Part shown: in pieces, positions 21,616 to 33,721 of the stretch
Layout: every line of letters starts with the position of its first letter
Position numbering within the stretch: position 1 is the first letter of the stretch
Translations under genes and position numbers: made by a program
Source: Hyparrhenia diplandra
Taxonomy: Eukaryota > Streptophyta > Magnoliopsida > Poales > Poaceae
DNA: 64,000 nucleotides
Direction of reading: 5' to 3'
Assembly (NCBI GenBank): GCA_015847255.1
Contig: JADLZK010012248.1
Location: forward strand, 620,001 to 684,000
The notes under the pieces: model-generated
What the model saw: the letters and a program-made list of their open reading frames with translations, nothing else
Told to the model about the DNA's origin: nothing
Database searches by the model: none

Positions 21616-22725
21616 ATCTTCCCTCCTTGAGAACCGGCTTTTCCCCAAGCCGGTGCAGCAGGAAACTGGCGCTTCAGTTTATCTTCGAGTTCCCAGGTGG
21701 ACATAGTCGATGGCCAAGATGACCATTCGACTAGAACTTCACACCAATGTATCTCCTTCAGGCTTGAGGCGACGTTGCAAAATTTTGACAGGGTACCTGA
21801 AAGCATCCAATTCAGAAGACACAGGTAGTTCTGAAGATACAGGAGTCAGTGGAGGTAATGCCTTCTTGAGCTGTGATACATGAAAGACAGGATGGACTGA
21901 GGTGGATTCTGGAAGCAAAAGCTTGTAAGCAACAGTTCCAACTTTGGCAATCACTGGATATGGACCAAAGTATTTGAATGACAGTTTGTGGCAAGCTCTA
22001 GTGGCAACTGATGTCTGAACATAAGGCTGTAACTTGAGATAAACTGAGTCTCCCCAAAGAAAAAAGATCTTTTCAGTTCTATTTTTATCGGCTTGCACTT
22101 TCTGTCTCTGCTGAGCTCGACCAATTCTTTGCTGCAATAATTTAACCATGAGACCCCTTTCTTTCAACCATACTTCAACATCAGGTATAGCACAGGACTG
22201 CACCACATCAAAGCCCAGGTGTCTAGGATGTTGGCCATAAAGAATTTCAAAGGGGGTAGCATCTAGTGATGAGTGATAACAACTGTTGTACCAAAATTCA
22301 GCCAGAGAGAGCCACTGTTTCCATTGATGAGGACAAGCATGAACAAAACAACGAAGATAAGCTTCAAGACACTGATTCACTCTCTCAGTTTGACCATCAG
22401 ACTGTGGATGATAAGGAGTGCTCATATGCAAATCAGTATGGACTATTTTCCAAATAGCTTTCCAAACCTTACTGGTAAACATCCTGTCCCTATCAGACAC
22501 CATGATTTCTGGTAATCCATGCAGTTTGAACACATGATCCATATATGTTAAAGCAACTTGCAAAGCAGTGTATGGGTGTTTCAAAGGAACAAAATGAGCA
22601 TACTTAGAGAACTTATCCACCACAACCATAATAGTATCAAAATGTTGAGACTTAGGCAATCCCTCAATGAAATCAAGAGTAACCACTTGCCATGCATATT
22701 CAGTACAGGTAAATGTTGCAAGCAA
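21372..22725 (-). pseudogene. Integrase core and chromodomain of outer gypsy
   Basis: Integrase inserts element cDNA. The DDE core is visible: the first Asp in VVTLDFIEGLPKS, the second in IMVSDRDRMFTS, and the Glu in HPQSDGQTERVNQCLE. A C-terminal stretch LSFKYFGPYPVIAKVGTVAY is the GPY/F module. After a frameshift near 21770 comes EVLVEWSS..ATWE-like sequence (STWELEDKLKRQFPAAPAWG), a degenerate chromodomain that would read chromatin marks. The frame ends inside the LTR, as is usual for this group. Confidence 0.9.
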
Positions 22726-23234
22726 ACTGGATACTTAACCCTTTCAGGTTTAGCCTGTTGACAAATATCACAATGAGCAACATATTCCTTCACCATAGAT
22801 TTGAGCCCAGGCCAAGCAAAGATAGTATTAATTCTCTTGTATGTCACTGGAAAACCAGAATGTCCTCCCAAGGGACTAGAATGTAATGTCTTCAAGATCT
22901 TCTGTTGGATAGAAGAATTGTTGCCAACCCAGATTCTGCCCCTGTACTTGATCACCCCTTGATCCAATTGAAAATGACCATAAGATCCTTGAGCAGCTAG
23001 ATGGGACAGAATCTTGACAGTTGTTGGATCTTGACTGTAAGAGTTGACTAAATCATCAAGCCAGATTGGGTGAGCCTGAGACATAGCCAAAACTGCTTGA
23101 GATGAAGTAGGAGGGACCCTAGAGAGGGCATCAGCAACTGTATTGTCAATTCCCTTTTTATAGCAAATTTTGTAACGAAGACCCATCAACTTAGTAAGAG
23201 CTTTATGCTGGTGTGGTAAGTCTCTAATCATCAA
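22581..23234 (-). pseudogene. RNase H end and integrase zinc-binding domain
   Basis: It begins with HKALTKLMGLRYKICYKKG and ADALSRVP (end of RNase H and linker). The HHCC zinc-binding domain follows: H..LGGHSGFPVTYKRI, then VAHCDICQQAKPE. A frameshift near 22690 separates it from the integrase core. A frame gap upstream (23235-23311) corresponds to the missing link with the RT/RNase H block. Confidence 0.85.
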
Positions 23235-23311
23235 GATGGACTAAACTTTTATGATCAGTTTTGAGAGTGAACTCACGTTTCAAGCAAAATAAGCACGCCA
23301 CTGTTCAACAG

Positions 23312-24506
23312 CTAGCAAAATAGCAAGGCACTTTTTTCATAAGTAGACGGGGCTTGGTTCTTAACACCCAAGGCTTTACTGATATAAGCTATAGGGTGAC
23401 CATTCTGTTGAAGTACAGCACCAATGCCTTTATCAGATGCATCTGTTTCCACAACAAAACTCTGAGTAAGATCTGGAAGAGCCAATACTGGAGTTGTAGC
23501 GAGAGCCAGCTTGAGAGCCCTGAAAGAATCCTCATGAGACTGTGTCCAAACAAACATAGTTCCTTTCTTCAATAGACTAGTCAGAGGTTTGGAAATAATG
23601 CCAAACTGCTTGACAAATTTTCTATAATAACCGGCTAGACCAAGGAAACTCCTGACATCCTTAACATTTGTTGGAGTTGGCCAATTCTGGACTATTCTGA
23701 TTTTAGCAGGATCTGTAGCTACACCAGTGTTGCTAATGACATGACCAAGATAAGCTAACTCTTGTTTAGCAAATACACACTTGCTCAACTTAACTTTGAA
23801 CTGGTGTTGTTGTAAGAGCTCAAAAAATCTGAGCAATGTGAGATAGATGTTCCTCCCAAGTCTTACTGTAGATGAGAATGTCATCTATGAAAACCACAGC
23901 AAATTTTCTGACAGCAGGTTTCAATACGAAATTCATAACTGACTGGAAAGTAGCAGGACCACCAGTCACTCCATAGGGCATAACATTATATTCATAGTGA
24001 CCATGATGAGTTTGAAAAGCTGTTTTATGCACATCTTCATCACTGACTAGAATTTGATGAAAGCCAGAAGACATATCGAGAGTGGTAAACCACTGAGCAC
24101 CCACCAACTCATCAAGTAGTTCATCAATAACTGGGAGAGGAAACTTGTTCTTGATAGTCATCGCATTGAGTTTTCTGTAATCAACACAGAGCCTCCAATC
24201 ACCTGTCTTTTTCTTAACCAAAAGAACAGGAGAAGCATAAGGACTTGTACTTTCTTTCACCCAACCATTATCCAGTAACTGTTGCACTTGCTGTTCAATC
24301 TCATCTTTTTGGGCAGAGTTGTATCTATAAGGCCAAAGCCAAAATGGTTGAGCACCAGGCATCAGTGGTATAGAATGAGAGATAGATCTAGGAGGGGGTA
24401 GTGCATTTGGTTTCTGAAACAGCTCACTGTTAGTATCCACCATCTTTTGAATATCAGGATGGAGATCACTAGTAGTTTCTGCAGAAATAGCTTGTAACTC
24501 TACCAT
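23312..24506 (-). pseudogene. Reverse transcriptase and RNase H of outer gypsy
   Basis: RT motifs in order: WVKESTSPYASPVLLVKKK, WRLCVDYRKLNAMT, FPLPVIDELLDEL, TLDMSSGFHQI, YEYNVMPYGVTGGPATFQ and the catalytic AVVFIDDILIYSK (about 23870). One frameshift at about 23820-23880 leads to the thumb/connection (LAYLGHVISNTGVATDPAKI, NVKDVRSFLGLAGYYRKFV) and RNase H start (FVVETDASDKGIGAVLQQ). Domains are complete but split by the shift. Confidence 0.92.
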
Positions 24507-25183
24507 GCACCAAAGCTGATCTTCTTTGTTCTAATTCCACCAGCTCTCTAGTAGAAATTGGTTCACAGTGTACTGTCTTGGGTGCAATACCCTGTAAGAA
24601 GACTCGAGTGCCTAGATGAGGAATTGCCATCCACTTGGCATGCCAATCAACTGCCATAGGACTATGAACAGATAACCAATCAATACCAAGGGTAATGTCA
24701 TAACTCTGAAGAGATAAAATCTTGAGGGAGAGCTGAAATGGATGACCACAAATCGAGAGAGGTGATGCCTGAATCTCATGAGTACATTGCAATAACTGAC
24801 CATTAGCCACCCTGATTTGCATTGGGTTTTCAAGAACAGACCAATCTCTGTATCTAGCAGCTATAGCTTCACTGACAAAACTGTGAGTACTGCTAGAATC
24901 AATTAGAATCACCACTTCTTTACCTCCCGGTTCCCCAATCATTCGACAAGTGTTACGGGGAATCAGTTCCTTGTGCGGCATCAAGAGATAGCTCCATCAA
25001 CTCATCATTAGAGCTCTCTTCTTCGATTTCTAGGACTGGAATATCTTCAGGAATATCGGGACCACACACCAAAGACCACAATTCTTCAACAATGTGAAGA
25101 GGAACTGTTGTAGCACATTTATGACCTGGACTCCACTTCTGCCCACACTTGTAACAAAGACCTTTAGACTTTCTGTAATTCAT
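24469..25183 (-). pseudogene. Gag zinc knuckle and aspartic protease of outer gypsy
   Basis: The gag end carries a CCHC knuckle, CYKCGQKWSPGHKC (about 25160-25115). After a frame change near 24960-24984 the protease follows with VVILIDSSSTHSFVS. The usual catalytic Asp-Thr/Ser-Gly reads Asp-Ser-Ser here, so the enzyme was probably weak or dead. ITLGIDWLSVH is the conserved C-terminal protease motif. Confidence 0.87.
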
Positions 25184-25908
25184 GAGAGTAGCTGCTTTGT
25201 CATCAGAGTAAGGTCTCTTGTTGTCATCGAGAGGTCTTCTTAGATGTAGATGAAGAGGAAGATTCCCCTCTCTCGAAAGTTGTGAAATCCAGTTTTGTTG
25301 CCAGGCTTGAAGGTGGAGAAATGATCGGACTTCTTGAAGTCTCTTTTGTAGAAATCCTTCTTTGGTCTCCTCACGTAACAGAGCAACATTGGCGGCAGTA
25401 TCCGGATCTCGGGATTATGCACCAAAGCAATAGCTCGAATGTCATGTTTCAACCCATCTATGAACCTATTGGTGATGGTTGCAGGGCTAAATTTAGGATC
25501 ATGGGCTAAGATTTGGTGGACTAAACTGTCAAGCTTTTCAACATACTGCGAGGAAGATATCGGTTGCCTAATTCGAAAAACCGACGAAGGAGAGCATTAT
25601 CTTGTCGGGCTTTGTCAAACCTATCAATGACTGCCTTACACAACTCAGACCAACTAACCCCTTCAATAGCATAGTCTAAGGACTGCTTCCAGAAAGCTGC
25701 ATTACCCACAAATCTCAGAGAAGCTAACTTAGACTTAACCTGATCAGGAATACCATAGACATCAAAATAGTTCTCACTGTTTTTGATCCACAACTTAGGG
25801 CTACTACCATCAAACTCAGGGAACTCAATGGGTGGAATAGCATGGGTGAACTGAAAGGGTAGAGCAGTAGGAATCACAGAGCCATGGATGGGATGCATAA
25901 TAGGGGAA
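25184..25908 (-). pseudogene. Gag capsid region of outer gypsy (3' part)
   Basis: IPPIEFPEFDGSSPKLWIKN and SKLASLRFVGNAAFWKQSL, SWSELCKAVIDRF are typical Retrotrans_gag text, followed by shifted frames to the knuckle. The 5' part of gag lies at 32426-32815, beyond the nested element. The break is exactly the target duplication GTCAC (25909-25913). Confidence 0.87.
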
Positions 25909-25913
25909 GTCAC

Positions 25914-27599
25914 TGTTGCGTTTCCTAAGCGCAAGTGCCAAAAAGGCAAGAGCACTGGGAACCACAGGTTGACTTCCCACAATGACTTTGCCGGAATTGT
26001 TACATTCCAGCTACCATCGCCACAGGATGTCAGGTGGTATTCAGTAGCATTTACAGAACAAGTCCACAAGCGCACGGAAATACCATTGTAGCATTTCACC
26101 CGGAGATATTCAGGGTATCGTTATTTATATTTTTCCAAAGGAAGGCACGGTGTAGGACTCTAGCAGGGGCATGAACAAGACAACATGTCTATGCAGTTGA
26201 CCAATACTCAATACAGGGGTAAGTCATGATAATTTAAGATAGTGTGACACACACTTGGGCCAACCTCAAGGATAAAAGGAAAATAAAGAATAAAGAATAT
26301 TCCTAAGTGGAGCAGGCATTCTAAAGTAGCTGTGCAAAGAACAAGTTAATAATCACGCAAACATAGATGACTAGAGTTTTAGGCTGAGAGTGAGATGGAC
26401 GGGGAGACCTCCCGGTGCATCCGCCCAATGGAAGGCATTTACGAACTCCTATAGCACACACGAACGTGGGGGGATTTCAAGGGACGGTCAAGGCTTGTCA
26501 CGACCAAGCCGCCTGCCCCCTCAACCGTGGCATGCACTCATATTCGAAGGATACCTGGCATCCGGACACCACGTCCGCATACTAGGACACTACTCATGTC
26601 CCCCATGGCCCCCACCCTACGGATGGACGGAATAGGACACGAGCAAAGCCCCGAAGGACACAACGAACCGCCAACTCAAAGCACAACTCATACTCTACTC
26701 AAATAAATGGCATGAATGGTTAGGTCCTAAGTTCTATACGACTAACCACGACATAGGAACTATAGTCTAGTTCTTCTATCATGATCGTAATCGAGAACAA
26801 CATGTCAAGAATATAACATGTAAATACTCTAGCTCTATTGCACAAGCATATGAGATCAAGACTTGAGGATAAACCATAAATGTATTCATACCGAATATTC
26901 CTTCTCCCAAGTACAAGCTCTCCAATGAAGCTTAGCCTTGCTCTAAATACTACTAAAGACTAAAAAGAACTAGAGAAGTGGAGGAGTAGAGAGGAGAGGA
27001 GAAGAGGAGTAGAAAGTGAGGAGGCTCCAAATGGTGTGTGTGTTACAATGGTGGGAGATGGCCTCCTTTTATAGGTAGAGGAGAGGGGGCTCTTTGGAAA
27101 ATGGCCATCCCCACATGGAAGGAGCAAAACCGACCTTGGAATTCCTTCCTAATCTGCGAAACCGACCATCCAACGTCGGTAGTGCCCGTTTTGGAAGGTA
27201 ATGAACCACCTCGAAGCTGGGCCCGAGCCGCCTCGGTAGGGGTGCGGCCGCACCAGGTGGTGCGCGCGCACCCTTTGGGGCCCGCCCGGCCCGGCGGCCG
27301 GCAGGGGGTGGCGTTGTTGGGCCTGAAAAGTTGTAGGGCGGCGTTGGCTCGGCCTAGTTCTGCGTGTTTGGTCCATTTCTCCCTTGGGCTTGATGTTCTT
27401 CGGGGGAATGCGCTTTCCGGGGAGGTGCCTTTTGGTACATTTTCCACTTGTTTCTTATATAAATCTGCACAATAATAATTTGGACACTACAAGTGGAATT
27501 ATGTCAATAATAAATGTATATGTATGTAGTAAGGTATAGTTTCAACCCCATATTGGTAGAATGTTGACGTTAAAGATGTGTCGTTAGTGACCATTAACA
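25914..27599 (-). repeat. 3' LTR of nested element (1686 bp)
   Basis: Full-length LTR copy. The GC-rich stretch 27190-27420 (GGGGCCCGCCCGGCCCGGC...) and the AT-rich end (CAATAATAATTTGGACACTACAAG) are both present in the other LTR. It includes about 600 bp (25964-26567) absent from the other LTR. Confidence 0.92.
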
Positions 27600-27897
27600 A
27601 ACTCCCCCAAGCTTACCCTTTGCGCGTCCTCGAGCAAGAAGATAAGTACTTGGTTGTTGATCGGGGAGTTGCTACTATGCCGATTATGTTTTTCAAGTGC
27701 CGGGGTTATAATAAGATTTTACGCTAGAGTTTGAATAAAATGGCACATCTTTTTCTCACCCTTTATTACCTTTCATCGTAGCGGGGCTTTTAGCTTTTCT
27801 CAAAGCCTTGGGCGGTTGCCGATAGAACGGTTATAACAGAAATACTTTTCATTCATCCTTCTCGATCAACTTTCTCATCCGGGATTTATTTAGTTAG

Positions 27898-27899
<2 letters not shown>

Positions 27900-27938
<39 letters not shown>
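27900..27938. repeat. (TA)n microsatellite
   Basis: TA run within the non-coding interior of the nested element; poly-T tracts follow at 27965-27987, 28037-28056 and 28141-28170, and an (ATT)n/(TA)n run at 28721-28760. Confidence 0.95.
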
Positions 27939-27940
<2 letters not shown>

Positions 27941-28726
27941 TTTTTTCGAGAAAGAAGGGGGCTTTTTCTTTTTTTTTTTTTTTTTTTGGAGAGGTGGGCT
28001 CTGCTCGCCCTAGACTTTTGTCTTTTATTTCCTCTCTTTTTCTTTTTTTTTTTTTTAGAGATGTGGGCTCTACTCGCCCTCGGACACTTGTCCATTTTCA
28101 TCTCATCATTTTTTTTTAGCATAGCCCATATCTTTTCTCTCTTTCCTTTTTTTCTTTTTTTTTTTTTTTTGATTCCCGGATGTCAAGTCTCTCATTTGGA
28201 CAAAGTCATAGCAAATCCATTTGTACCATATCATACTTGGCAACAACTTAGACTGGATAGAGCATATGCAACCCACATGAATCAGATTTTTCGGGATGAG
28301 CTTTTTAGAATTAGCCACTAAACCCAAAACTTTAGAGAAATTTGAATTATAAACTAGGCACAGGCAAAACATAAGACAGAGCAACTATTCATCATTTCAA
28401 AGGGGTAGAACTAAACATTTCTACAACACATATATAGGAATGAAATTTGTCTTTTAGCGTAACTCAACATTTCATAAGATAGAGAATATGATCAAAATGT
28501 GAGGTACAAGTTACCTTTCTTGGAGTCCTCCCCAAGCTAGCCTTTTGCTTACCTTTTATGATTCTCGCTTAGCTTGAGCAAGCAATGATCCGAGTTTGTG
28601 TCTGGTGGCGTGGTTAGAGGCTCCCCAAGCTTGTCTTTTGATGTCATCAAAGTAACAGGACAAAATCTTGGGGTTGAAAGGTTTATCTCCTCTCTTCTTC
28701 TTCTCTTCTCTACCCTCTCTTTTATT

Positions 28727-28758
<32 letters not shown>

Positions 28759-29209
28759 TTTTTTACTGTTAACCCTGTTGTCATCCTCAAGACTTACCCT
28801 TATGGATTTTGATAAATTCCTGCGGGGGGTTAGTCCATATGATCGACCAAAATCTACACTAGCAATTTTAGGTACAATAATCGGACTCAACTCCATGTCT
28901 AATCTGATCAAGGTAGACTTTTTGACCTAAGCACCATGCTCAATTCAAAACGCCTATGGAAGTATGATCATACGTTATAACCAAAACTTCCAAACCAAGA
29001 CATGCCAAAATAGAAAGAGGAAGCATGCATTGATAAACAAGATTTATCCAATGAGAGGTAAACAATTTTATTCTTATTTATTTATTTTTTTCGTAAGCAT
29101 CATGGAGTTATTACTGGGAGATTATTATTGTAAAATAAAAAGATAACTACCGATTTACCTTCGGCAAGGGCTCACCTTTTAAAGTCCGATGAGCAGAACT
29201 CTTCTCCAT

Positions 29210-29800
29210 TCATTTAGTGCTTGATGGAGTGTTACCCGTATCAGGAGAAGTGGATGCGGATGTCGCCCTTTTCGTCGCCATGCCACGCTTAACACTTTGT
29301 GGCTTTACCTTCTTGGGCTGCTTGTTTTTAGCATTCTTATGCTTGTTGAACCCATTGAATGTGCATCTCATTGTTTGGCCCTGCATATGGAAGCTAGCAT
29401 GCCCTGATCCCACGTGCAAAACTGCATTTGTAGTGTTAAGAAATGGTCTACCAAGGATTGGGGCAGCTCTCTCGTTGTGACCCATGTCTAGGATGACAAA
29501 GTCCATCGGGATGTATGCTTCTCGGATTTTTACTATAACGTCCCGAGCTACTCCCTCCGGTTTCCTTAGTGATAGGTCCGCCATCTGCAGAGTTCAAAAT
29601 GTACGAGGGGACAAAGGTCCACCTAATATTTCATCATATGTTACCTTGGACATGATGTTTATGCTTGATCCAAGGTCGCGAGAAGGCATCCTCAAGACAT
29701 GCGGGCCAAGCGAGCATGTGATTGTCGGGCGGCCGGGGTCCTCCTTCTTGATAATGAGTGGTGGCTCGGTAGGAGACTTGTTGTCTTCCGACATAGAGGC
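29210..29800 (-). pseudogene. Aspartic protease of nested element
   Basis: DLGSSINIMSKVTYDEI carries the active-site Asp (D-L-G), followed in a shifted frame by LRKPEGVARDVIVKIREAYI, MDFVILDMG and ILGRPFLNTTNAVLHVGSG, the standard block of gypsy gag-associated proteases in grasses. A frameshift near 29590 separates the two halves. The tail is Lys-rich and ends with TPSSTK. Confidence 0.85.
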
Positions 29801-29970
29801 TTACGGCACCTCGTCGAGACCATTTTAACAGATTCAAGAGGAATTTTGGGTTGCCCCAAAACTTTTCTCGAACCGACAACAGGCAAAGTAGCGTAAAACC
29901 GAGCTAATTGGGTTTCTATCATTTTATTAAAGCTCAGTTGTCTTTCATAAGAAGAAGTTAAACTTTTAAT

Positions 29971-30890
29971 TTAGAAAATCATGTTTTCAATTATTTTATC
30001 ATTAAGCATCAACTTCTTTGAAAGTTCTTCAATTATTTTTGCTTGGTCTAAGACCAAGCCTTCCAAGGAGAGAGTATTCGAATTGTACCTTGAGTTTGAA
30101 TTACCTCCTTGGTTTTGTGGGTGCGACTGGTTATTCCACCCATTATGGTCTCCTTGTTGATGGAACCAGTTGTTGATGTGAGTAACGTCTTTACAGGTTT
30201 TAGGGCAGTCGTTCCCTGAATGGCCAATATTGCCACAGACTTCACATGTTACGTGTGAGTCTATAGCCTTGACAAAGTGCCGTAAGTTTCTTCTTCTTCG
30301 GTGGCACACTTGTCAAGTTCTTTCAATAGGAGATCCATTGTAGCGGGCATGTCCGTCTCCTCCACGGGATGCATGCTATCTTCTTGTTTGCCAAGACTTT
30401 CCTCCCCCAAGCTTGATTGGACACTATTTTCTCCATAAGAGTTGTTGCTCTATTGATGGTGAGGGGAGAGGAAGGCACCTCCAAAGGTGGCATCAATGTG
30501 CTCTTTTGACATGGGTGTTAACCCATTGTAGAAGTTCTGCATCACATGCCAATTTTCCATCCCATGGTGCGGGCATGCTTGAATGTACTCTTGTAACCTT
30601 TCCCATGCCGCAGGTATGGGTTCCATGGTATTCTGCTGGAAGTTGGCAATTCTTCCCCTCAGGGTGTGAGTTTTACTCATGGGGAAGAATTTAGTGAGGA
30701 ACGCCGTGGAACATTTGTCCCACGTGTTGACAGCTTCCGTCTCTTTGTAGAACCATTGTTTCGCCTTCCCCGTGATGGAGAAGGGAAACAGACGGATTCT
30801 AATGGCTTCTGGTGTGACACCTTGGATGACAATGGTGTCACTGAGCTCGAGGAAGTGTTGCAGATGCGCATTTGCGTCCTCACTTGGCAA
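29971..30890 (-). pseudogene. Gag of nested element
   Basis: Capsid-like region (30890-30450): DANAHLQHFLELSDTI, IRIRLFPFSITGKAKQWF, RGRIANFQQNTMEPIPAAWE. After a gap with shifted frames comes a CCHC knuckle CEVCGNIGHSGNDCP (about 30245-30200), then Asn/Gln-rich text and LVLDQAKIIEELSKKL. Upstream fragments (30890-31051) are in another frame. It is a degenerate but recognisable Athila-like gag. Confidence 0.87.
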
Positions 30891-31319
30891 ACCATAAAAC
30901 CGGGTTTGCCCGCACCATCTTGATTAGGCCAGCCGGAGCTCAAAGTTCTCGGTTCCCATGTTGACGGGCCGGGCCCAACGGGCACGTTGCAAAAGAGGGA
31001 TGGAGTGGTCACGGATCGCCTTGGCCATGAGTGAAGTACTAGATGATGCAAGGGTGATTGGTTCGTTTGTCGGTGGAGCAGAGAGGAGAAGATTTGACAT
31101 GAGTTGGGTTCTTCTTTAGGAGTGCCTCCGACCTGCGATGTAGTTGTTCAACAGGGACAAACCAATCGAACACTATCCTATCTTCATCCACAACAGGAGA
31201 AAACATGAAAGATTAGCCTGCATGAGTAATGGCTACTTACACATGCACATCATCATGAACATGTCTTTCTAGAATCTTTATAACCAATGCCTTCCCAAGC
31301 AACGGCGCCGAGAAATGCT

Positions 31320-32420
31320 TGTTGCGTTTCCTAAAGCGCAAGTGCCAAAAAGGCAAGAGCACGGGGAACCACGTCCGCATACTAGGACACTACGTCCGGC
31401 GATACTAGGACACTACTCATGTCCCCCATGGCCCCCACCCTACGGATGGACGGAATAGGACACGAGCAAGCCCCGAAGGACACAACGAACCGCCAACTCA
31501 GCACAACTCATACTCTACTCAAATACATGGCATGAATGGTTAGGTCCTAAGTTCTATACGACTAACCACGACATAGGAACTATAGTCTAGTTCTTCTATC
31601 ATGATCGTGTCGAGAACAACATGTCAAGAATATAACATGTAAATACTCTAGCTCTATTGCACAAGCATATGAGATCAAGACTTGAGGATAAACCATAAAT
31701 GTATTCATACCGAATATTCCTTCTCCCAAGTACAAGCTCTCCAATGAAGCTTAGCCTTGCTCTAAATACTACTAAAGACTAAAAGAACTAGAGAAGTGGA
31801 GGAGTAGAGAGGAGAGGAGAAGAGGAGTAGAAAGTGAGGAGGCTCCAAATGGTGTGTGTGTTACAATGGTGGGAGATGGCCTCCTTTTATAGGTAGAGGA
31901 GAGGGGGCTCTTTGGAAAATGGCCATCCCCACATGGAAGGAGCAAAATCGACCTTGGAATTCCTTCCTAATCTGCGAAACCGACCATCCAACGTCGGTAG
32001 TGCCCGTTTGGAAGGTAATGAACCGCCTCCCCGAAGCTGGGCCCGAGCCGCCTCGGCCGAGTGCGGTGCGGCCGCACCAGGTGGTGCGCGCGCACCCTAC
32101 TGGGGCCCGCCCCGGCCCCGGCTTTGGCAGTGGTGGCGTTGTTGGGCCCTGAAAAGTTGTAGGGCGGCGTTGGCTCGGCCTAGTTCTGCGTGTTTGGTCC
32201 ATTTCTCCCTTGGGCTTGATGTTCTTCGAGAATGCGCTTTCGGGGGCGCCTTTTGGTACATTTTCCACTTGTTTCTTATATAAATCTGCACAATAATAAT
32301 TTGGACACTACAAGTGGAATTATGTCAATAATAAATGTATATGTATGTAGTAAGGTATAGTTTCAACCCCTTATTGGTAGAATGTTGACGTTAAAGATGT
32401 GTCGTTAGTGACCGTCAACA
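31320..32420 (-). repeat. 5' LTR of nested element (1101 bp, internally deleted)
   Basis: Collinear with the left LTR except for a deletion of about 600 bp between GGGAACCAC and CCACGTCCGC, with CCAC shared at the break. A small local duplication of the ACTACGTCCG/ATACTAGGACACTA word lies near 31385-31412. Confidence 0.9.
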
Positions 32421-32425
32421 GTCAC

Positions 32426-32815
32426 ACCTGTGACGGGGGTAGGAACGACGGTGGTAACCACCCCGTGTCCAGTACCCCAGTGAATGGTTGCAGAGCTGTT
32501 GGCATCAAGCCCGGACGAGGTACTTGGAGTCTTCGGTCGAGTGAGAGATCGATGTGCTCGACGTCGAACACCTGGTGTGCAGGCTATGAAGTAGACTGGT
32601 GTTGCTTGAGGATGTTGTCGATCCGCGTGTTGATGTTGCGGAACTCATGCTGGAGACCATCAACGTCGGCTTGGACTCGTGGCTTCCACTCAGCAAGGTC
32701 ATCGAGGACAGCCGCGTTGGCCTTCAAAGATGGAACGAATCTCATGGTGCTTGTCATCGATGCTCTTCTGCAGGGACTTGATGAGTGTCGCGAGATCGGT
32801 CACTTCACCCTCCAT
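32426..32815 (-). pseudogene. Gag N-terminal part of outer gypsy
   Basis: The Met at 32815 starts MEGEVTDLATLIKSLQKSI, then a frameshift near 32700 continues as VLDDLAEWKPRVQADVDGLQ and RNINTRIDNILKQ, the coiled-coil N-terminus common to grass chromovirus gag. Pro-rich text leads to the nested insertion point at 32425. The 3' continuation is at 25908 and below. Confidence 0.75.
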
Positions 32816-33240
32816 CTTCGTGATGCGCTTCTGCTCACGAGTCTGGTACTGCGGCCGTAGAAGGTACTCAGGTGGAGCCGCCAGATTCGTCGGAGTTGCT
32901 GATGATGCCGCCGCCGCAGCGGATCAAGCGTCCCGCCGGATTGGGGCGATGGATGGACTTAGTGCGATTCCTCGGCAGCGAGAAGCTACAAAGTGGATCC
33001 GACTTATGGCGAGCCTTTTGCCCAACAATCAACGACGAGAGTGGATGCAGAGATGACGAACGAAGCCGCCCGAATCCCCAAGATCTCGGACCCGAGATCA
33101 ACGGCGGTGGATGGATTTATTGCGAATCGAAGCGCAGATTGACAAGCAATCGCATCCAACTCGACTAATCACGAGCCTTGTGTCGATTGATCCATAGACA
33201 ACAGCGGAAATCCGAGGAACGAAGGCAATCCGATACCAAA

Positions 33241-33631
33241 TGTGAGCGTTGATCAACTCTATCAACTCAACTCACGGTTTCGAAGAACAATTAACCACAA
33301 ATTGTACTGGAGTTTAACGATGTATTGATCTGGATACAATCAGGAGAGCGAAAGTGCTCCCTGCCTATGAACTCCGGACGCAGCCGGCCTATTCGATGGA
33401 TTCAAAATCGATCCCCTCCACCTGACGCCTCCTCCTTGCTTTTAGCCGTGCCGGGGACGAGTTGCCGTGTTGGACCAGCTCGGGCCGACGTACTTCGGAT
33501 TGGGCTTGGGCCTCCTCTTCTCGACGCGAGATCGACGGCCCATCTTCATTTGAACGCCTCTTGATCATATTTGGCGCGGGATTGCTTCATCGCCATCATC
33601 AGCAGCTTCAAGTTCAGTAGGATCGCTGACA
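33241..33631 (-). repeat. 5' LTR of outer gypsy element
   Basis: 391 bp, partner of 21224-21615. The adjoining 33225-33240 carries the primer-binding site on the minus strand. Confidence 0.93.
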
Positions 33632-33721
33632 AGTTTCTATAGGATTCTACCTTTTGGAACATTTATTTTTAAAAATGAGTAGAATGCAAAAAATTATATG
33701 GGCTTACTTTATTGTTGAGAA

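Larger units (their letters stand above)
25914..32420 (-). mobile_element. Nested LTR retrotransposon, gag-protease only
   Basis: Inserted into gag of the outer element with the 5-bp duplication GTCAC (25909-25913, 32421-32425). LTRs are 25914-27599 and 31320-32420, both TGTTGCGTTTCC...CAACA/TAACA. A polypurine tract AAGCTTGGGGGAGTT (minus) abuts the left LTR. A GGCGCCGTTGC primer-site-like word abuts the right LTR near 31300. The interior holds gag, zinc knuckle and protease on the minus strand but no reverse transcriptase or integrase; 27.6-29.2 kb is simple-sequence-rich and non-coding. It must have depended on another element for mobility. The proteins resemble Athila-type grass gypsy elements. 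Confidence 0.9.
21224..33631 (-). mobile_element. Ty3/gypsy chromovirus-type LTR retrotransposon (outer)
   Basis: The element runs right to left, 12.4 kb including a nested second element. LTRs are 21224-21615 and 33241-33631 and begin and end TG...CA. The 5-bp target duplication AGTTT is at 21219-21223 and 33632-33636. The uninterrupted paralogue at 50.55 kb (GGAAACTGAAAATAGTTCTATAGGATTC) is an empty site. A primer-binding site reading TTGGTATCGGATTGCC on the minus strand (near 33238) resembles the initiator tRNA-Met type, and a polypurine tract AAGGAGGGAAGAT abuts the left LTR. The gag-pol order gag, protease, RT, RNase H, integrase, chromodomain fits chromoviruses. Frameshifts show it is inactive. 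Confidence 0.93.

Noticed and set aside
27038..27475. 145-codon ORF duplicated at 31856-32152
   Set aside because: Both are inside the LTRs of the nested element, so duplication reflects LTR identity rather than a gene family.
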